From: Congeria kusceri
Taxonomy: Eukaryota > Mollusca > Bivalvia > Myida > Dreissenidae
DNA length: 64,000 bases
Direction of reading: 5' to 3'
Assembly (NCBI GenBank): GCA_027627225.1
Contig: CM051030.1
Location: forward strand, 20,603,105-20,667,104
Shown: piece by piece, positions 61,317 through 64,000 of the stretch
How positions within the stretch are numbered: position 1 is the stretch's first letter
Layout of the letters: each line of letters starts with the position of its first letter
Translations under genes and position numbers: made by a program
Notes under the pieces: model-generated
The model's database searches: none
Told to the model about the DNA's origin: nothing
What the model saw: only the letters and a program-made list of their open reading frames with translations

Positions 61317-62393
61317 TAGCTCACCTGAGCTTGAAGTGCTTGGTTAGCAATTGGTATAGGGGACCTCTTCGGCGTCGTCCATTGTCCGTCAACAATTTGA
61401 ACCGTTATCGCAATAAAGACTACATTTTTAGCTGACCTGAGCACAACGTGCTCATGGTGAGCTTTTGTGATCGCCTTTTGTCCTTCGTGCGTTGTGAATT
61501 ATTCGTCGTCAATATTTACATTGTGAACACTCTAGAGGCCACATTTATTGGCCAATCTTCATGAAACTTGGTCAGAACATTTGTCCCAATGATATCTCTG
61601 CCGAGTTCGAAACTGGGTCATGTGGGGGAAAAAACTAGGTCACTAGGTCAAATTGCAGAAAAAGCTTGTGAACACTCTAGAAGTCCCATTTATTGCCCAA
61701 TCTTCAGGCCTTTTTCGAAAATGGTTCCGATCCGTTGAAAAACATAGCCACCAGGGGTCTGGGCAGTTTTCCTTATATGGCTATAGTAATAGCTTGTGAA
61801 CACTCTAGAAGTCACAATTTTTGCCCAATCAATATAAAACTTGCTCAGAACCTTTGTTCTTATGATATCTAGGCCGAGTTGGAAAATGGTTCCGCTCCAT
61901 TGAAAAACATGGCCGCCAGGGGGCGGGGCAGTTTTCCTTATATGGCTATAGAAAAAGCTTGTGAACACTCTAGAAGTCACATTTTTTGCCCAATCAACAT
62001 GAATCTTGATCAGAACCTTTTTTCTTATGATATCTCGTCCGCATTCAAAAATGGTTCCGGTCCGGTGAAAAACATGCCGCCAGGGGGGGTGGGCAGTTTT
62101 CCTTATATGGCTTGGTCAGAACATTTGTCTTAGTAATATCTCGGCCGAGTTCGAATCAGGGTCATGTGGGTTGAAAAGCTAGGTCACTAGGTCAAATTGA
62201 AGAAAAAGCTTGTTAACACTCTAGAAGTCACATTTTTTTCCCAATCTTCATGAAACTTGGACAGAACATTTGTCCGAATGATATCTCGGCCAAGTTTGAA
62301 TCTGGGTCATGTGGGGTCAAAAACTAGGTAACTAGGTCAAATTGAAGAAAAAGCTTGTTAACACTCTTGAAGTCACATTTTTTTCCCAATCTT
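61317..62393 (+). repeat. Type D 5' end followed by a type F element
   Basis: The D start (TAGCTCACCTGAGCTTGAAG ... ATAAAGACTACATTTTT) runs to about 61429. There a type F element begins (TAGCTGACCTGAGCACAACG), in the same T-run used by the type E insertion at 57731. F units continue to 62393. Confidence 0.75.
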
Positions 62394-63250
62394 CAGGCCT
62401 TTTTCTGCTGCTCTCACGGGTTTGATATTCGGACCTGTTCCCAATGCCAAATATGCATTAAATTTTTCCCAATTTGACCAAAAAATTCCCAACTGTAACA
62501 AATCTTCTTTTTTTTTTGACAATGAAAGTGAAAATATGATTTTTCAATACTTTACAGCCTATTTGATTTTCTCTAATTTTATCGTTCACATTGTTTACAA
62601 GTGGACTTATAATAAATTGGGTAACACAAACAAAAACGATTTGTTTACTATCATGATGAAATTTAACATGAATAATGTGCAAATGTTTTGTTATTTACAC
62701 AAGTGGATGTGTCAGTAAAAGAAAGGATTTAAATATAAGGAGGTAAAGATTTCTTTTTAAGTTATCACATATTTTCGTGACCTACATAGTGTAGGTATTA
62801 CACGATGTTTATGAACACATCATTAAAACTAAATCATGTAGACTGTAGATCCCACAATTTTATTTTGGTGATGTTGGTCATATTTGGTGATGAATTTTAG
62901 AAAGATACACAAACTTGAAAGATACACAAACTTGAAGGAAATGTGACATTTTATAGGCAATTGGTATCTTGCCTCAATTAAAGGACCGATGGAGTTTTAT
63001 TATTCCTATATGCATATGATTACAAACTCATGGTTGCATAGCATGGTTAGGTATTGATCACAATTTTGAGTTAAATTAAAATTAAAATTATTAGTGCTGT
63101 TATATTCTTATTTATTGGTTTAAAACTGTGATTTCATCATTATACTTATGATTTAACGATAAGAATTTTTCCCAATTTTGAAAATTTTACGTCATGAATT
63201 TCACAATTTATTCAAGGTACTTTTTCCCAAAAAGGTCAGAAAAGGGCCTG
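62394..63250. mobile_element. TIR-bounded insertion (857 bp) in type F
   Basis: The termini CAGGCCTTTTTCTG / CAGAAAAGGGCCTG are inverted repeats with one mismatch. The 8-bp flanks do not match, so the right boundary may be rearranged. The 98-codon frame at 62422-62718 has no recognised domain. Confidence 0.5.
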
Positions 63251-63492
63251 AAAAGAGTCTGTAAGAATATCGAGAAAAATTATTTGAGAACCATTAGCAA
63301 AAAAACGCACATCCACTACCCAACTCATACTTAAGTAGCCCATTGCACTTACCGATGTTTTAAATCAAAATCGATCCTACCCCCACTGTGTATTGTTCAG
63401 ATACCTTAATTTTCAAACCTGTCACAACAGTATGGTCTTCATCTGTACCAGTTCTCAGGTGAGTGCTTTGGGCCATCATGGCCCTCTTGTTC
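63251..63492 (+). repeat. Type D 3' end fragment
   Basis: It carries GTAAGAATATCGAGAAAAAT through to CTCAGGTGAGTGCTTTGGGC and the GGGCCATCATGGCCCTCTTG end. Confidence 0.8.
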
Positions 63493-64000
63493 CCTATTCT
63501 TACCCCAACATTCCCAATTGTAAAAAATATGTAAATTTTTTTGGAAAATGAAAGTGAAAATACGATTTTTCAATACTTTACTTACATTGGACTTTACATT
63601 TGGAGATCGTCAATTTGTATTGTTGACAATGTTTACAAGGGGAGAACACTAATAGCCTTGTAATAAAATGGGTAACACAAAAAAATGATTTTTTTGTCCA
63701 CTATCATGATGAAATTTAACATGAATTATGGGCAAATATTTTGTTATTTACACAAGTACATGTGTCAATTAAAGGAAGGATTTAAATATAAGGAGGTAAA
63801 GATTTCATTTCAAGTTATCACATATTTTCATGACCTTTTTAGTGTAGGTACTACACTATGACTATGTTTATTAACACATTATTAAAACTAAATCATGTAG
63901 ACTGTAGATCTCACAATGTTATTTTGGTGAAGTTGGTCAGATTTGGTGATGAATTTTTAGAAATATACACAAACATAAAGGAAATAAGACATGCATAGGA
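63493..64000 (+). repeat. Second copy of the interior of the 62.4-63.2 kb insertion
   Basis: ATTTAAATATAAGGAGGTAA, ATCATGTAGACTGTAGATC and TCATGATGAAATTTAACATG each occur about 1050 bp apart in both copies. This copy runs off the right edge. Confidence 0.75.

Overview
The window is eukaryotic, intron-bearing, AT-rich nuclear DNA that is mostly repetitive. The dominant repeats contain tandem units of about 140-165 bp, (ACGG)n-like tracts, tRNA-derived SINEs and recurring AGCTCACCTGAG ends. In my reading this style is typical of bivalve mollusc genomes, probably a heterodont clam or mussel. No species call is possible from the sequence alone. There are no bacterial operons, no rRNA genes and no CRISPR array.

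Genes. (1) At 1-1189, on the minus strand, there is a small multi-exon gene or pseudogene that runs off the left edge. It has an ATG exon, splice-phase-compatible downstream exons, and a sign that an 84-bp exon is tandemly duplicated. (2) A plus-strand immunoglobulin-superfamily gene starts with a signal-peptide exon at 46142-46184. It is followed by an intron of about 9 kb packed with transposons, then a symmetric phase 1-1 exon at 55202-55828 encoding two Ig domains. Its remaining exons lie beyond the right edge. (3) Degraded retroelement coding pieces lie in that intron: a gag-like pseudogene (49252-49538, minus) and a Ty3/gypsy RNase H plus integrase zinc-finger fragment (53832-54739, plus). 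All other open frames appear to be accidental or inside repeats.

Repeats, left to right. 2.6-5.5 kb: two satellite-cored elements (types I and II). 5.7-8.5 kb: a type F element split by a TIR transposon. 9.0-11 kb: a MITE and a type D element. 11.1-16.2 kb: a second copy of the TIR transposon, holding a satellite-cored element and an hAT-like MITE with a perfect 8-bp target duplication. 17-22.6 kb: a SINE, type G, and a type E element interrupted by a solo-LTR-like insertion and an hAT-like MITE. 23.2-23.8 kb: type J. 25.4-32.8 kb: a satellite cluster (73-bp and 28-bp monomers, both orientations). 33.2-35.1 kb: types K and III. 36.6 kb: a palindrome. 39.6-40.8 kb: a SINE with target duplications, then an hAT-like MITE. 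41.5 kb: a long (ACGC)/(AC) microsatellite. 44.7-47.4 kb: three more MITEs. 47.5-51.2 kb: types D and H. 55.9-64 kb: a chain of types L, F, D, E, D/F and related pieces.

The most notable pattern is modularity. Several element types share the same terminal architecture but carry unrelated tandem-repeat cores, and they insert into one another at T-runs. Labels I, II, III, D, E, F, G, H, J, K and L are mine, used only to cross-reference copies within this window.
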